A stretch of DNA of 44,288 bases, from assembly GCF_002936985.1 (NCBI RefSeq), contig NZ_MPZN01000027.1, forward strand, positions 1 through 44,288. The letters run 5' to 3'. Below the pieces are notes generated by a model. It did not search any database and had not been told where the DNA came from. It saw nothing but the letters and a program-made list of their open reading frames with translations. Position numbers and translations under genes: made by a program. This stretch comes from Microterricola pindariensis (GTDB lineage Bacteria; Actinomycetota; Actinomycetes; Actinomycetales; Microbacteriaceae). Shown here piece after piece: positions 31,416 to 39,191 of this stretch; positions within the stretch are counted from its first letter, which is position 1; each line of letters begins with the position of its first letter.

Positions 31416-31442
31416 ATGCCCTGAGAGTGCGGCCAGCGTCTA
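31413..31442 (-). promoter_or_regulatory. Predicted promoter of the DUF3145 gene
   Basis: On the minus strand, TAGACG (-35, 31437-31442) and CATAAT (-10, 31413-31418) are separated by 18 bp. This predicts a leader of about 65 nt that includes the GTTGGGGAAG repeats. Confidence 0.45.
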
Positions 31443-31465
31443 GCCTCTGCGGCCTCGCATGGGGC

Positions 31466-31705
31466 ATGACTGCACCCCTTCTCCTGCTGCACGCGTGGGG
31501 GCGTGGACCGTCGACCAACGCCGGGACGACGCCGCGGCGCCCCGCACGCTCGCGTCGCTGGCGGCGGAGGCGCTGGCGTTCATGGATGCCGCCGGGCTGC
31601 CGCGCCGTGCTGCTCGGCTCCTCGAGCGGCGGCTACGTGGCCCAGCAGGTGGCGGTGGTCGCGCCGGAGCGCCTGGCTGCGGCGTTCGTCTCGGCACTGG
31701 CATAG
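31466..31705 (+). pseudogene. Degraded alpha/beta hydrolase
   Basis: Pieces of an alpha/beta hydrolase appear in two frames. ATG 31466 begins MTAPLLLLHAWG (oxyanion-hole strand). Another frame gives RTLASLAAEALAFMDAAGLP. The first frame resumes with RAVLLGSSSGGYVAQQVAV, the GxSxG nucleophile elbow, and ends at a stop at 31705. The cap region and C-terminal third are missing, so about 80 of the expected ~270 residues remain. It is upstream of, and unrelated to, the PadR gene. Confidence 0.65.
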
Positions 31706-31807
31706 CCGCTCCGCCCCGGAATTCCGCGCGCCCAGCGTGGCAACACCCCGGCGCACCGCGTGCTGCATAGGCTCGAGGCACGAAGTGGGGTCGATGAGAG
31801 GAGCGGG

Positions 31808-32353
31808 ATGTCGGTACGCGAGAGCCTGCTCGCCGTGCTCACCTTGGGGCCGGCCTACGGGGCACAGCTGCACGCGGAGCTCCTCTCCCGTCTCGGCCAC
31901 CGCCGCGACATCAACGTCGGCCAGATCTACGCCACCCTCGACCGCCTCGGCAAGAGCGCCCTGGTGCGCGACGCCGGTGCCACCGCAGACGGCCTGCCGC
32001 TCTACGCGCTGACGCCCTCCGGCACGCTGGCCGCCAGGGAGTGGCTGAGCGTCGTCGGCCCGGGGCAGCTGGACTGGAACGAGATGCTGGACCAGCTGCT
32101 GGTCGCCTCCTCGCTGCCCGGTGCCCCGTTCGCGAGCCTGCTCGCCCAGCACCGCGAGCTCTGGGGCGCGCCGCTGCTGCGCGAGACCGAGCCGGAGTCC
32201 GCGCAGGGCGCCCTCGCCGCGGCATCCGAGGAGGAGCTGCGCGCGGCCGCCCTGCGCTGGCTCGACGCCTGCGAGGCGGCAGCCGCCGGCACGGCGCTCG
32301 CCCGTCCGCTCAGCGAGTCCCGCCCCCGCCGCGGGCGGCGCCCCGCGGCCTGA
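31808..32353 (+). CDS. PadR-family transcriptional regulator
   Basis: A 181-aa regulator. The N-terminal winged helix (residues 1-75) has the PadR pattern SLLAVLTLGPAYGAQLHAEL, then INVGQIYATLDRLGKSALV, then LYALTPSGTLAAREWL. A helical C-terminal dimerisation part follows and ends in a basic RPRRGRRPAA tail. The ATG at 31808 has AGAGGAG at 4-nt spacing. PadR proteins usually repress a neighbouring transporter or stress gene; no such partner is clear here, since the upstream hydrolase is a pseudogene and the next gene is convergent. Confidence 0.9.
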   Translation: MSVRESLLAVLTLGPAYGAQLHAELLSRLGHRRDINVGQIYATLDRLGKSALVRDAGATADGLPLYALTPSGTLAAREWLSVVGPGQLDWNEMLDQLLVASSLPGAPFASLLAQHRELWGAPLLRETEPESAQGALAAASEEELRAAALRWLDACEAAAAGTALARPLSESRPRRGRRPAA

Positions 32354-32371
32354 GCCGCAGTTGAGCCGGGG

Positions 32372-34111
32372 CTATTTGGCCTCGGAGTAGCGGTCGACGA
32401 CCGCGATGCCGAGCGGGAAGTCCACCGGGAAGTCGCGGAACAGTAGCCGGCCGGCGAAGGCGGCCGCCTCGGTCACCGTCTGGGCGACCTCCTCCGCGTG
32501 CTCCTCCGGCGTGTGCACGATGATCTCGTCGTGCAGGAAGAACACGAGGTGCGGGAGGGACTCGAAGACGGCACCGGATGCCGTGGCGAGGCGCCCCGGC
32601 GGGGTGCTGGAGCGCTGCTCGATGGCGCGCAGCCCGTTGCGGATCTCCCCCATCCAGCAGAGCGCCCACTCGGCCGCGCTGCCCTGCACGACGAAGTTGC
32701 GGGTGAACCGGCCCCAGTCGCGGGCCCGGCTGCGTGCCCGGGACTCCTCGGCGGCGCTCGCCCCCGGCTGGCTGGCCAGGCGCTGGGCCTCCTGCCAGTC
32801 CGCGCCGGGCGCCGGCGACGAGCGGCCGAGCCAGCTGGTGACGTGCTCGCCGCGCTCTCCGGCCCTGGCCGCCTGCTCCACCAGCCGGATCGCGCGCGGG
32901 TAGGCCCGGGTGAGCTTCGGCATCAGCCGCCCGCTCTCCCCCGTCGTCGCGCCGTACATGGCGCCGAGCATGGCGACCTTGGCGTGCTCGCGGCTCTCCA
33001 CCACGCCGCTGGCGACGATGCCGGCATACATGTCGGTGCCGCGGCCGGCCGCGGCCATCGCGGTGTCGGCCGAGAGGGCGGCCAGGATGCGCGGCTCCAG
33101 CTGGGCGGCATCAGCCACGACCAGCTTCCAGCCGGGGTCGGCGGTGACGGCGGCGCGGATCTGCTTCGGCAGCTGCAAGGCGCCGCCGCCGCTCGTCGCC
33201 CAGCGGCCGGTCGCGGCACCGCCCGGCACGTAGTCGGGGTGGAAGCGCTCGTCGATGATCCACTGGTCCATCCAGGTCCAGCCGTTGGCGGTCAGCAGCC
33301 TGGCCCGCTTCTTGTACTCGAGCAGCGGCTCGATCACCGGGTGGCTGTACTCGGCCAGCTCCCAGCGGTTGGTGGAGGTGATCATCAGCCCGGCGCGGTT
33401 CAGCGCCTTGAGCACGTTCGGTGGGGAGTCCGGGTTGACGCTCTGGTCGCCGAGGATGCCGCGAATGCGGCCGGCCAGCTCCTCGAGCCGGGCCGGGCGG
33501 GTGCCGTAGGGCACGCGCGGGCCGAGCTCAGCGGTCAAGAGGGCGTCGTGCACCTCGGTGCGCCACGGCAGCCCGGCGTGGCGCATCTCGGCGGCGATGA
33601 GCGCGCCGACGGACTCGGCGGCCAGCAGCAGCCGCAGCCGGCCGGCATCCGGCACCTCGGAGAGGGCCTGCAGCTGGTGCCGGTACTCGGCCGCGCTGTC
33701 CTCGCGGGCGGCGCTGCGGCCGCTGGCCATGGTCTCGCCGAGGTCGAACAGGGTGCTGTGCACGGGCGCCACGTGCGCGCTCGGCGGCTCGACCGGCTGA
33801 TCCCAGGCGGTCGGCTCGGCGCGGGCGAAGGCCGTGTGCGCGGTGAGGGTCGAGTTGCGGAGGATCGCGTGGCTGAGCCGCAGGTCGTGGCAGCGCCGCA
33901 CGCGCACCCCGGCGTTCAAAAGGTCGCCGTACCAGCGGGAGCTGTCGCTCCACACCCAGCGCTCCGGCTCCGGGGCGCCCTCCCGTTCGGCGACGAAGCC
34001 GGCGAGCCGGTCGAACGGCAGCACGGTGGCCTCGCCGAGCAGCTCGCCGTGCGCGTCCACGCTGCTCGCCACGACCTCGGTCGGGCTGTTGCGGGCGAGA
34101 ACGATGGTCAC
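32372..34111 (-). CDS. Divergent family-A DNA polymerase (PolA-like, no 5' nuclease)
   Basis: A 579-aa protein related to the C-terminal part of DNA polymerase I. Motif A is DAAQLEPRILAALS (metal Asp334; the usual DYSQIELR Tyr and Ile are replaced). Motif B is HAKVAMLGAMYGATTGES. Motif C is FFLHDEIIVH with His527, Asp528, Glu529. Residues before 200 take the place of the 3'-5' exonuclease domain but without an obvious full set of acidic residues, and the 5'-nuclease domain is absent. Such proteins are annotated 'bifunctional 3'-5' exonuclease/DNA polymerase' in actinobacteria. The GTG start at 34111 has GGAG upstream; a GTG four to five codons earlier is possible. It is probably a repair or accessory polymerase, divergent from the methyltransferase gene. 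Confidence 0.88.
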   Translation of the reverse strand: MTIVLARNSPTEVVASSVDAHGELLGEATVLPFDRLAGFVAEREGAPEPERWVWSDSSRWYGDLLNAGVRVRRCHDLRLSHAILRNSTLTAHTAFARAEPTAWDQPVEPPSAHVAPVHSTLFDLGETMASGRSAAREDSAAEYRHQLQALSEVPDAGRLRLLLAAESVGALIAAEMRHAGLPWRTEVHDALLTAELGPRVPYGTRPARLEELAGRIRGILGDQSVNPDSPPNVLKALNRAGLMITSTNRWELAEYSHPVIEPLLEYKKRARLLTANGWTWMDQWIIDERFHPDYVPGGAATGRWATSGGGALQLPKQIRAAVTADPGWKLVVADAAQLEPRILAALSADTAMAAAGRGTDMYAGIVASGVVESREHAKVAMLGAMYGATTGESGRLMPKLTRAYPRAIRLVEQAARAGERGEHVTSWLGRSSPAPGADWQEAQRLASQPGASAAEESRARSRARDWGRFTRNFVVQGSAAEWALCWMGEIRNGLRAIEQRSSTPPGRLATASGAVFESLPHLVFFLHDEIIVHTPEEHAEEVAQTVTEAAAFAGRLLFRDFPVDFPLGIAVVDRYSEAK

Positions 34112-34188
34112 CCACCCATTCTCCACTACCGAACGCACGTTCGAATGCCGCGACCCGCGCCGCTCGTGCATTCCGCGGCTCAAGGGTT

Positions 34189-34194
34189 TAGCAT
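34189..34194 (+). promoter_or_regulatory. -10 box for the methyltransferase gene
   Basis: TAGCAT in the divergent gap. A start about 7 nt downstream would give a transcript that includes GAAAGG (34204-34209) and the in-frame CTG at 34216. Confidence 0.4.
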
Positions 34195-34281
34195 CGATCC
34201 GTCGAAAGGCGCGCCCTGCCCCCTCCCGAAGCCCAGTCGCTGCTGCCCGAGCTCGTCCGCGCGCTCCGGGCGGGCGGCTCC

Positions 34282-35001
34282 GTGTTCGCGGAGGACGAGG
34301 CCGCGCTGCTCGCTCAGGCCGCGGGCGGCGATCCCGCCCGGCTGGCGGGGCTGCTGGCGGAGCGGCTCGACGGGAGGCCGTTGGAGCAGGTGCTCGGCTG
34401 GGCCGAGTTCGCCGGCATCCGCATCGGCGTCGCGCCCGGCGTCTTCGTGCCGCGCCGGCGCACCGAGCTGCTCGCCCGGGAGGCGATCGCCGCCTGCGCC
34501 CCGGGGGCGATCGCCGTCGACCTCTGCTGCGGCAGCGGGGCGATCGGCGCCGCGATCCTCGCCGCCCGGCCCGGCGTGCGGCTGTACGCCAGCGACGTCT
34601 CGGCCGCGAGCGTCGCGTGCGCGGCGGGCAACCTGGCCGGCCGCGCCACGGTGCTGAGGGGCGACCTGTTCGCGGCGCTGCCGGGCGGCCTCCGCGGCCG
34701 GATCGATGTGCTCGCCGTCAACGCGCCCTACGTGCCGAGCGAGGCGATCGCCTTCATGCCGCCGGAGGCCCGTGAGCACGAGCCGCTGGCCTCGCTCGAC
34801 GGCGGCAGCGACGGCCTCGACGTGCACCGCCGGATCGCGGCGGAGGCCGCAGAGTGGCTGCACCCGAGCTCCACCCTGTTGATCGAGACGAGCAGCGCTC
34901 AGGCCGGCGCCTCTGCGGCGTTGTTTTCGGCGGCCGGGTTCACGACTCGCATCGCGCGCGATGAAACACGCGACGCTACGGTGATCGTCGCAACGGCCTG
35001 A
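34282..35001 (+). CDS. PrmC-related protein N5-glutamine methyltransferase family
   Basis: A SAM-dependent methyltransferase of the HemK/PrmC-related group (TIGR03704-like). Seen from GTG 34282 it has 239 aa: LEQVLGWAEFAGIRIGVAPG, then VFVPRRRTE, the SAM loop DLCCGSGAIGAAIL, and VNAPYVPSEAIAFMPPEARE. The catalytic NPPY of true PrmC is NAPY, as usual in this subgroup, so the substrate may not be release-factor Gln. The frame is open upstream and reads SLLPELVRALRAGGS, which looks like genuine N-terminal sequence, but there is no ATG, GTG or TTG there. A CTG at 34216 with GAAAGG at 6-nt spacing may be the real start (261 aa). Confidence 0.88.
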   Translation: MFAEDEAALLAQAAGGDPARLAGLLAERLDGRPLEQVLGWAEFAGIRIGVAPGVFVPRRRTELLAREAIAACAPGAIAVDLCCGSGAIGAAILAARPGVRLYASDVSAASVACAAGNLAGRATVLRGDLFAALPGGLRGRIDVLAVNAPYVPSEAIAFMPPEAREHEPLASLDGGSDGLDVHRRIAAEAAEWLHPSSTLLIETSSAQAGASAALFSAAGFTTRIARDETRDATVIVATA

Positions 35002-35039
35002 ACGCGCCATTCGTTGTCGCCGCCATGCGCCGCACAGCG

Positions 35040-35882
35040 TCAGTCGTTTGTCGCGAGGAACGGCTCGTGGTGGTAACCGGAGGCATCCACGACGGCGACC
35101 GTCGATTCGGGCACCTCGTTGAAGACTCCGGGTAGGTTGTTGAGCGGTTCAGACACGATGAGCCGGGCGCGCGATCCGAACAGCTTGAGTCGTTCGGCGC
35201 CCGGGTACATCTCGCGCACGGTGTCGACGTCAACGGAATGGAACAGCGTGCGCGTGCGCCCCTGCGAGGAGTATCGGAACGCCCACACGGTGACACCGTC
35301 TGTGACGGCGAGCGTGCCCTGCATCGGAAATGCGATGCCGCGCTCACGCCCGACGGCCTCGACCATTCGGATCGCCTCCCCCATCGCCGCGATCGGGTCG
35401 TCTGTGAGGCCGAGCGTCAGCGCGAGGTTGAACAGCACCTCGGAGTCGGTCGTGCCCAGAATGGTCGGGTACAGAGACGGGTCAACGGCGAAGGTCAGGT
35501 CGCGCTTCATCTTCGCGAACCCGTCGAGGAAGCCGTTGTGCATGAACATCCAGTTCTGGTGCCGGAACGGATGGCAATTGGTCTGCTGGATCGGTGGCCC
35601 GGCGGCCGCCCGAACATGGCTGAAGAACAGCGGGCTGCGCACGCTGCGGGTCAGCTCCCGCAGGTTCTGGTCGTTCCAGGCCGGTTCGATGCTGCGGAAG
35701 AACGCCGGCGCGTCCCCCGCGTGAGCGTTCTCGGGATACCAGCCGAAACCGAATCCGTCGCCGTTGACGGTCTCGTTGCCGAGCGGCGAATCCAGCGACT
35801 GTGCCACCAGCGAGTGTTGAGCATCCAGAATCACTGTGGAGGCTTGCAGCGGTTCACCTGTGTATGCCAGCCATCGACACAT
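35040..35882 (-). CDS. Class II glutamine amidotransferase
   Basis: A 280-aa Ntn-type amidotransferase of the GATase_4/YafJ-EgtC-like group. Cys2 directly after Met (MCRWLAYTG) is the N-terminal nucleophile once Met is removed. Supporting blocks are GDGFGFGWY, FFSHVRAA, the oxyanion/substrate block NCHPF and FMHNG, and GTTDSEVLF. It lacks a synthase domain, so it acts either as a stand-alone amidohydrolase (as in ergothioneine-type pathways) or with an unidentified partner; no egt genes are adjacent. Confidence 0.92.
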   Translation of the reverse strand: MCRWLAYTGEPLQASTVILDAQHSLVAQSLDSPLGNETVNGDGFGFGWYPENAHAGDAPAFFRSIEPAWNDQNLRELTRSVRSPLFFSHVRAAAGPPIQQTNCHPFRHQNWMFMHNGFLDGFAKMKRDLTFAVDPSLYPTILGTTDSEVLFNLALTLGLTDDPIAAMGEAIRMVEAVGRERGIAFPMQGTLAVTDGVTVWAFRYSSQGRTRTLFHSVDVDTVREMYPGAERLKLFGSRARLIVSEPLNNLPGVFNEVPESTVAVVDASGYHHEPFLATND

Positions 35883-35946
35883 TTTCGCACCTGCCTCTCG
35901 TTGCCCAGCGGTACTCAGACCGTAGACGCGGGCAACGCGCCCGACG

Positions 35947-35963
35947 TCACCCGAACCGGGTGA
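35947..35963 (-). terminator. Short hairpin after the ThrE-like gene
   Basis: A 7-bp stem TCACCCG / CGGGTGA with loop aac, about 40 bp after the stop codon at 36004. There is no T-tract. It is a weak candidate for the transcript end. Confidence 0.35.
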
Positions 35964-36003
35964 TGCTCTCGATCACCGGGGGCCGGGTGGCAGCCGTGGC
36001 CGA

Positions 36004-37320
36004 TCAGCTGAACTGGAGACCCCAGCGGCGCGGCGCGAGCCGGTAGATCTGCCGGTAGACGGCGGTGCCGGTGACGACGCCGAGCGCGATAGCCACGATC
36101 GAGCCGAGCACGGAGAAGGTGTTCACCGTCTCCAGGGCGAGGCCGAGCACCTTCTGGGTGAAGTCGATCAGGCCCGCTGCTCCGGGCACGAGGAGCCAGA
36201 AGGCCGGCAGGAAGCAGACCACGGCGGGCGGGGCGCCGCGGAAGGACTGCAGCAGGTAGGCGACGACGGTGAGCACGAGCGCGCCGACGAAGCCGCTGAA
36301 GACGGCCGGGACGATCAGCGCCGAGAGCACCTGCGCGCCGTAGGCGGCGAACAGGGTGACGGTGAGGAAGTACACGGAGCGCGGCGGGCCGCAGTAGTAC
36401 AGGAAGAAGCCCAGGGCCATCAGGATGACGCCGACCCACGGCTCGAACGCGCCGAACCCCGGCCCGGTCACCTGGAGCGCGCGGGAGGGCGACAGGCCGC
36501 TGATGGTGAGGGCGGCGATGATCCCGAAGGCCAGGAGGACGAGCTGGCTGGCCCCCGAGACGAGGCGGCTCGACCCGGAGATCATGTCGCCGGCGGCCAG
36601 CTCCTGGATGCCGGTGGTGAGCGCCGCTCCGGGCAGCAGCGTGACCAGGGCGGGGACGAGCACCTGCAGCGGCACGGCGAGCAGGTGCGCCTCGGCCGCC
36701 GCGAAGACGAGCAGCGCGGTCAGGAACGACATGAACGCCGGCAGCAGGGTCGCGGAGAAGGAGTTGGGCCGCACGACGAGCTTGGCTGCCCCGACCAGCG
36801 AGCCGAGGAGCAGCGCGCCGATCATGCTGGTCAGGTCGGCGCCGAGGAGGATGAGGGCCACCCCGGATGCCGCGACGCCGTGCCCGATGATCCGCACCGG
36901 CCAGCGGAACCGCGGCGGCTCGGCCCGGATCTCCGCCAGCTTGTCCAACCCCTCCTCGGCGGTGAGCTCGCCGCGCTGGGCGGCGAGGACGAGCTGGTAG
37001 ACGCCGGACGCGCGGTCGAATCGCACCTCGCCGTCGTGCGGCTCCGTCGCCGCGAGCCCGCGCTCGCTGGCCTCGGTGAGCGAGACGATCATCACGGTCG
37101 GCAGCACGATGATCGACGCCTGCTCGTAGCCGAGCGCCCGGGCGACGCCGTGCAGCGTCCGGTGGATGTCGGTCGTGGCGACACCGACCGAGAGCAGGGC
37201 GCTCCCCAGGCCGACGAGGAAGCGCTGCGCCGCGGCTGGGTCGGCCTCCTCGTGGACGTCCGGGCGGTCGTCTCGGCTCCAGCGGCGCGAGATCGCGTGC
37301 CAGATCGACTTCACGTCCAC
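36004..37320 (-). CDS. Threonine/serine exporter family protein (ThrE-like)
   Basis: A 438-aa transporter. The N-terminal soluble region (about residues 30-135, DUF1212-type: LLSVGVATTDIHRTLHGVARALGY and ASIIVLPTVMIVSL) leads to about ten membrane helices that form the ThrE core, split into DUF1212 and DUF3815-like halves. Conserved segments include LVPALVTLLPGAALTTGIQEL and CFLPAFWLLVPGAAG. In Corynebacterium ThrE exports threonine and serine; the substrate here is inferred from the family. The GTG start has GGAGG at 5-nt spacing. Confidence 0.92.
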   Translation of the reverse strand: MDVKSIWHAISRRWSRDDRPDVHEEADPAAAQRFLVGLGSALLSVGVATTDIHRTLHGVARALGYEQASIIVLPTVMIVSLTEASERGLAATEPHDGEVRFDRASGVYQLVLAAQRGELTAEEGLDKLAEIRAEPPRFRWPVRIIGHGVAASGVALILLGADLTSMIGALLLGSLVGAAKLVVRPNSFSATLLPAFMSFLTALLVFAAAEAHLLAVPLQVLVPALVTLLPGAALTTGIQELAAGDMISGSSRLVSGASQLVLLAFGIIAALTISGLSPSRALQVTGPGFGAFEPWVGVILMALGFFLYYCGPPRSVYFLTVTLFAAYGAQVLSALIVPAVFSGFVGALVLTVVAYLLQSFRGAPPAVVCFLPAFWLLVPGAAGLIDFTQKVLGLALETVNTFSVLGSIVAIALGVVTGTAVYRQIYRLAPRRWGLQFS

Positions 37321-37395
37321 GGGCGCCTCCTCCCCCGTTCATTCTCGGGCCGCGTTTCGGGGCGCTGCATCACGCGGAACGAATGAGCGCGCAGA

Positions 37396-37427
37396 CAGAG
37401 GGGCCGGCCGCGCGGCCGGCCCCTCTG
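37396..37427. terminator. Strong hairpin after the ScyD-like gene
   Basis: A 14-bp perfect stem CAGAGGGGCCGGCC / GGCCGGCCCCTCTG with a 4-nt loop gcgc, 15 bp beyond the stop codon of the beta-propeller gene and upstream of the ThrE-like gene. It has no T-tract but the stem is very stable. Confidence 0.75.
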
Positions 37428-37441
37428 CCGTGTGCCTCTCG

Positions 37442-38689
37442 CTAGCGGTGGCCCCCGGAGTGGCCGTTCTGGCCGTGGTTGCCCCAGTGGCCGTTGCCGC
37501 CGTGGTGGCCGTGCCCGCCGTCATCCTCTGAGTCGTCGCCCTGCCCGCTGCCGCGCAGGGGCACCTGGGTGACCTTGCCGACCGGCTGCGGACCGGTCTC
37601 GCCGAGCACGAAGGCGTCCGTCGTCAGGTAGAGCTTGCCCTTGGCCAGTGCGATCGCCGCCGGCGAGTTGATGGCCAGCAAGACTGTCGGGGTCTTCGCG
37701 CCGCGCGGGACGACCGAGACCTGACCGGTGCCGGTCGGGCCGCCGAACAGCTCCGTCACGTACACCGTGCCGGTCTTCGGCGAGACGGCGACGCCGGTGC
37801 TGCCGACGAATCCGGTGGCGACGGTGCGAATCTCCCCGTCATCCGGGTCGATCTTCAGCACCGAACCGCGGGCGCCGAGGCTCGCGTCCTCCGGGCCGCC
37901 GGGCAGGCTGGACACGTAGAGCCAGCCGTCCGGGCCCAGCGCGATGCCGGTGGGCACCGGCTCGAACGCGTACGGGTAGCCGGCCGCGCAGGCGGGGAAG
38001 CCGAACGCGGCCACGATCTCCGCGGTCGCGGTGACCGGTGTGGCCGGCGGCAGCACCGCCGTCGTCGAGATGGTGCCGTCGTAGTCGATGCGCAGGATCG
38101 CGTTCGCTCCGGCATCCGCCACATAGATCGCGTCGTCGAGCGCGATGGACGCGTAGGCATGCGTGTCGACGACGCCCGTGTACGTGGCGGGGAGGAACGG
38201 TTCCACCGTGGGATCGAACTGGTCGGCGCAGGATTGCGGCAGCCCGATGAAGCCGTAGGTGTTGATCTGGTCGGGGTTGACCGTGCTCTCGTACGCGAAG
38301 ATATCGGCGAACGGGGTCGGCGTGCCCTTCTTGCCGATCGACACCATGTTCGAGCGGGTGTGGTCTTGGGCCGCCTGGGCGTAGTAGACCGTGTTCCTCC
38401 GCACCGACACGGCGCCGATCTCATCGCCGGGCGCGCTCGCGACGACGCTCGTGGTGCCGTCCCTCCCCACCTTGTTTAGCGTGCCGGTGAAGTTCTGGCT
38501 GACGTAGACGCTGCCGTCGCGGCCCACCGCCATGCTGAGCGGTGTGAGCAGCCCGTCGGCCAGGGTGACCGGGGTGCCCGCCTGGGGCGGTGGATTGTTG
38601 TCGCGGCCTCCGGCCACTGCGGGGCCGGCGACGGCGAGCGACGCGAGCGCGAGGACGCCGGCCGCGGCGACGATGGACGTGATTCTCAT
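37442..38689 (-). CDS. Secreted ScyD/ScyE-like beta-propeller protein
   Basis: A 415-aa exported protein. A Sec signal peptide (about residues 1-26, ending AVAGPAVAGG) precedes an NHL-like beta-propeller with repeated blades such as GRDGSVYVSQNF, LDDAIYVADAGANAILRIDY, LGPDGWLYVSSLPG and SPKTGTVYVTELFG. It matches the ScyD/ScyE family name used in databases (after cyanobacterial scytonemin genes), but no other scytonemin gene is here. The last ~35 residues are acidic and then Gly/His/Asn-rich (GGHGHHGGNGHWGNHG), which could bind metal. ATG 38689 has GGAGG at 5-nt spacing; the longer ORF to 38779 is rejected. Confidence 0.88.
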   Translation of the reverse strand: MRITSIVAAAGVLALASLAVAGPAVAGGRDNNPPPQAGTPVTLADGLLTPLSMAVGRDGSVYVSQNFTGTLNKVGRDGTTSVVASAPGDEIGAVSVRRNTVYYAQAAQDHTRSNMVSIGKKGTPTPFADIFAYESTVNPDQINTYGFIGLPQSCADQFDPTVEPFLPATYTGVVDTHAYASIALDDAIYVADAGANAILRIDYDGTISTTAVLPPATPVTATAEIVAAFGFPACAAGYPYAFEPVPTGIALGPDGWLYVSSLPGGPEDASLGARGSVLKIDPDDGEIRTVATGFVGSTGVAVSPKTGTVYVTELFGGPTGTGQVSVVPRGAKTPTVLLAINSPAAIALAKGKLYLTTDAFVLGETGPQPVGKVTQVPLRGSGQGDDSEDDGGHGHHGGNGHWGNHGQNGHSGGHR

Positions 38690-38865
38690 TGGGTCCTCCA
38701 TGATCTCGGAACGAGGTCGATCAGGGAGGCAGAGCCGGACGAGCAGGGCAACCCCCGACGACCCGTGTGCACGCGACACTGCCTTTTCGGTTGTGCCCCC
38801 AGGGCAACGGCGGGGCCGTCGCTCGGGGGGAAACCTACGCCCGGCCTCGGAGGGCGACTAGGGGG

Positions 38866-39185
38866 CTAGCCCTGAGTCGTGTGGGGCGTTTCGCCGCGCA
38901 CGACGATCTTGCCGTTCTGGGCGTTGGACTCCATGTACCGGTAGGCGTCGATGAGCTCGTGGAAGTCGAAGACCCTGTCGATGATCGGCGCCAGCCTGCC
39001 GGCCTCGAGCGCACGCCGAGCAGCCGAGCAATCTGGAGCGCGCCGAGCCCCGCGCTGCTGGCCGCGGCGGTGATGAGCACCGTGTCGTCGGGGCGCAGCC
39101 TCGCGACCTCGACGAAGGCGAACCACGAGGTCAGGTACTGCATCCAGATGGCGGTGCCCTGCTCGAGGTCGAGGCCAGCCGGCAC
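38866..39185 (-). pseudogene. Remnant of a zinc-type alcohol dehydrogenase / quinone reductase
   Basis: The fragment begins with GLDLEQGTAIWMQYLTSWFA and ITAAASSAGLGALQIARLLG (the nucleotide-binding Rossmann start of MDR enzymes). Near 39015-39025 it switches frame to LEAGRLAPIIDRVFDFHELI and ends MESNAQNGKIVVRGE, the usual C-terminus. About 110 N-terminal and 140 central residues are missing, so the two pieces flank a deletion. It starts 6 bp after the amidohydrolase stop codon. No function is expected. Confidence 0.75.
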
Positions 39186-39191
39186 CCGCGG

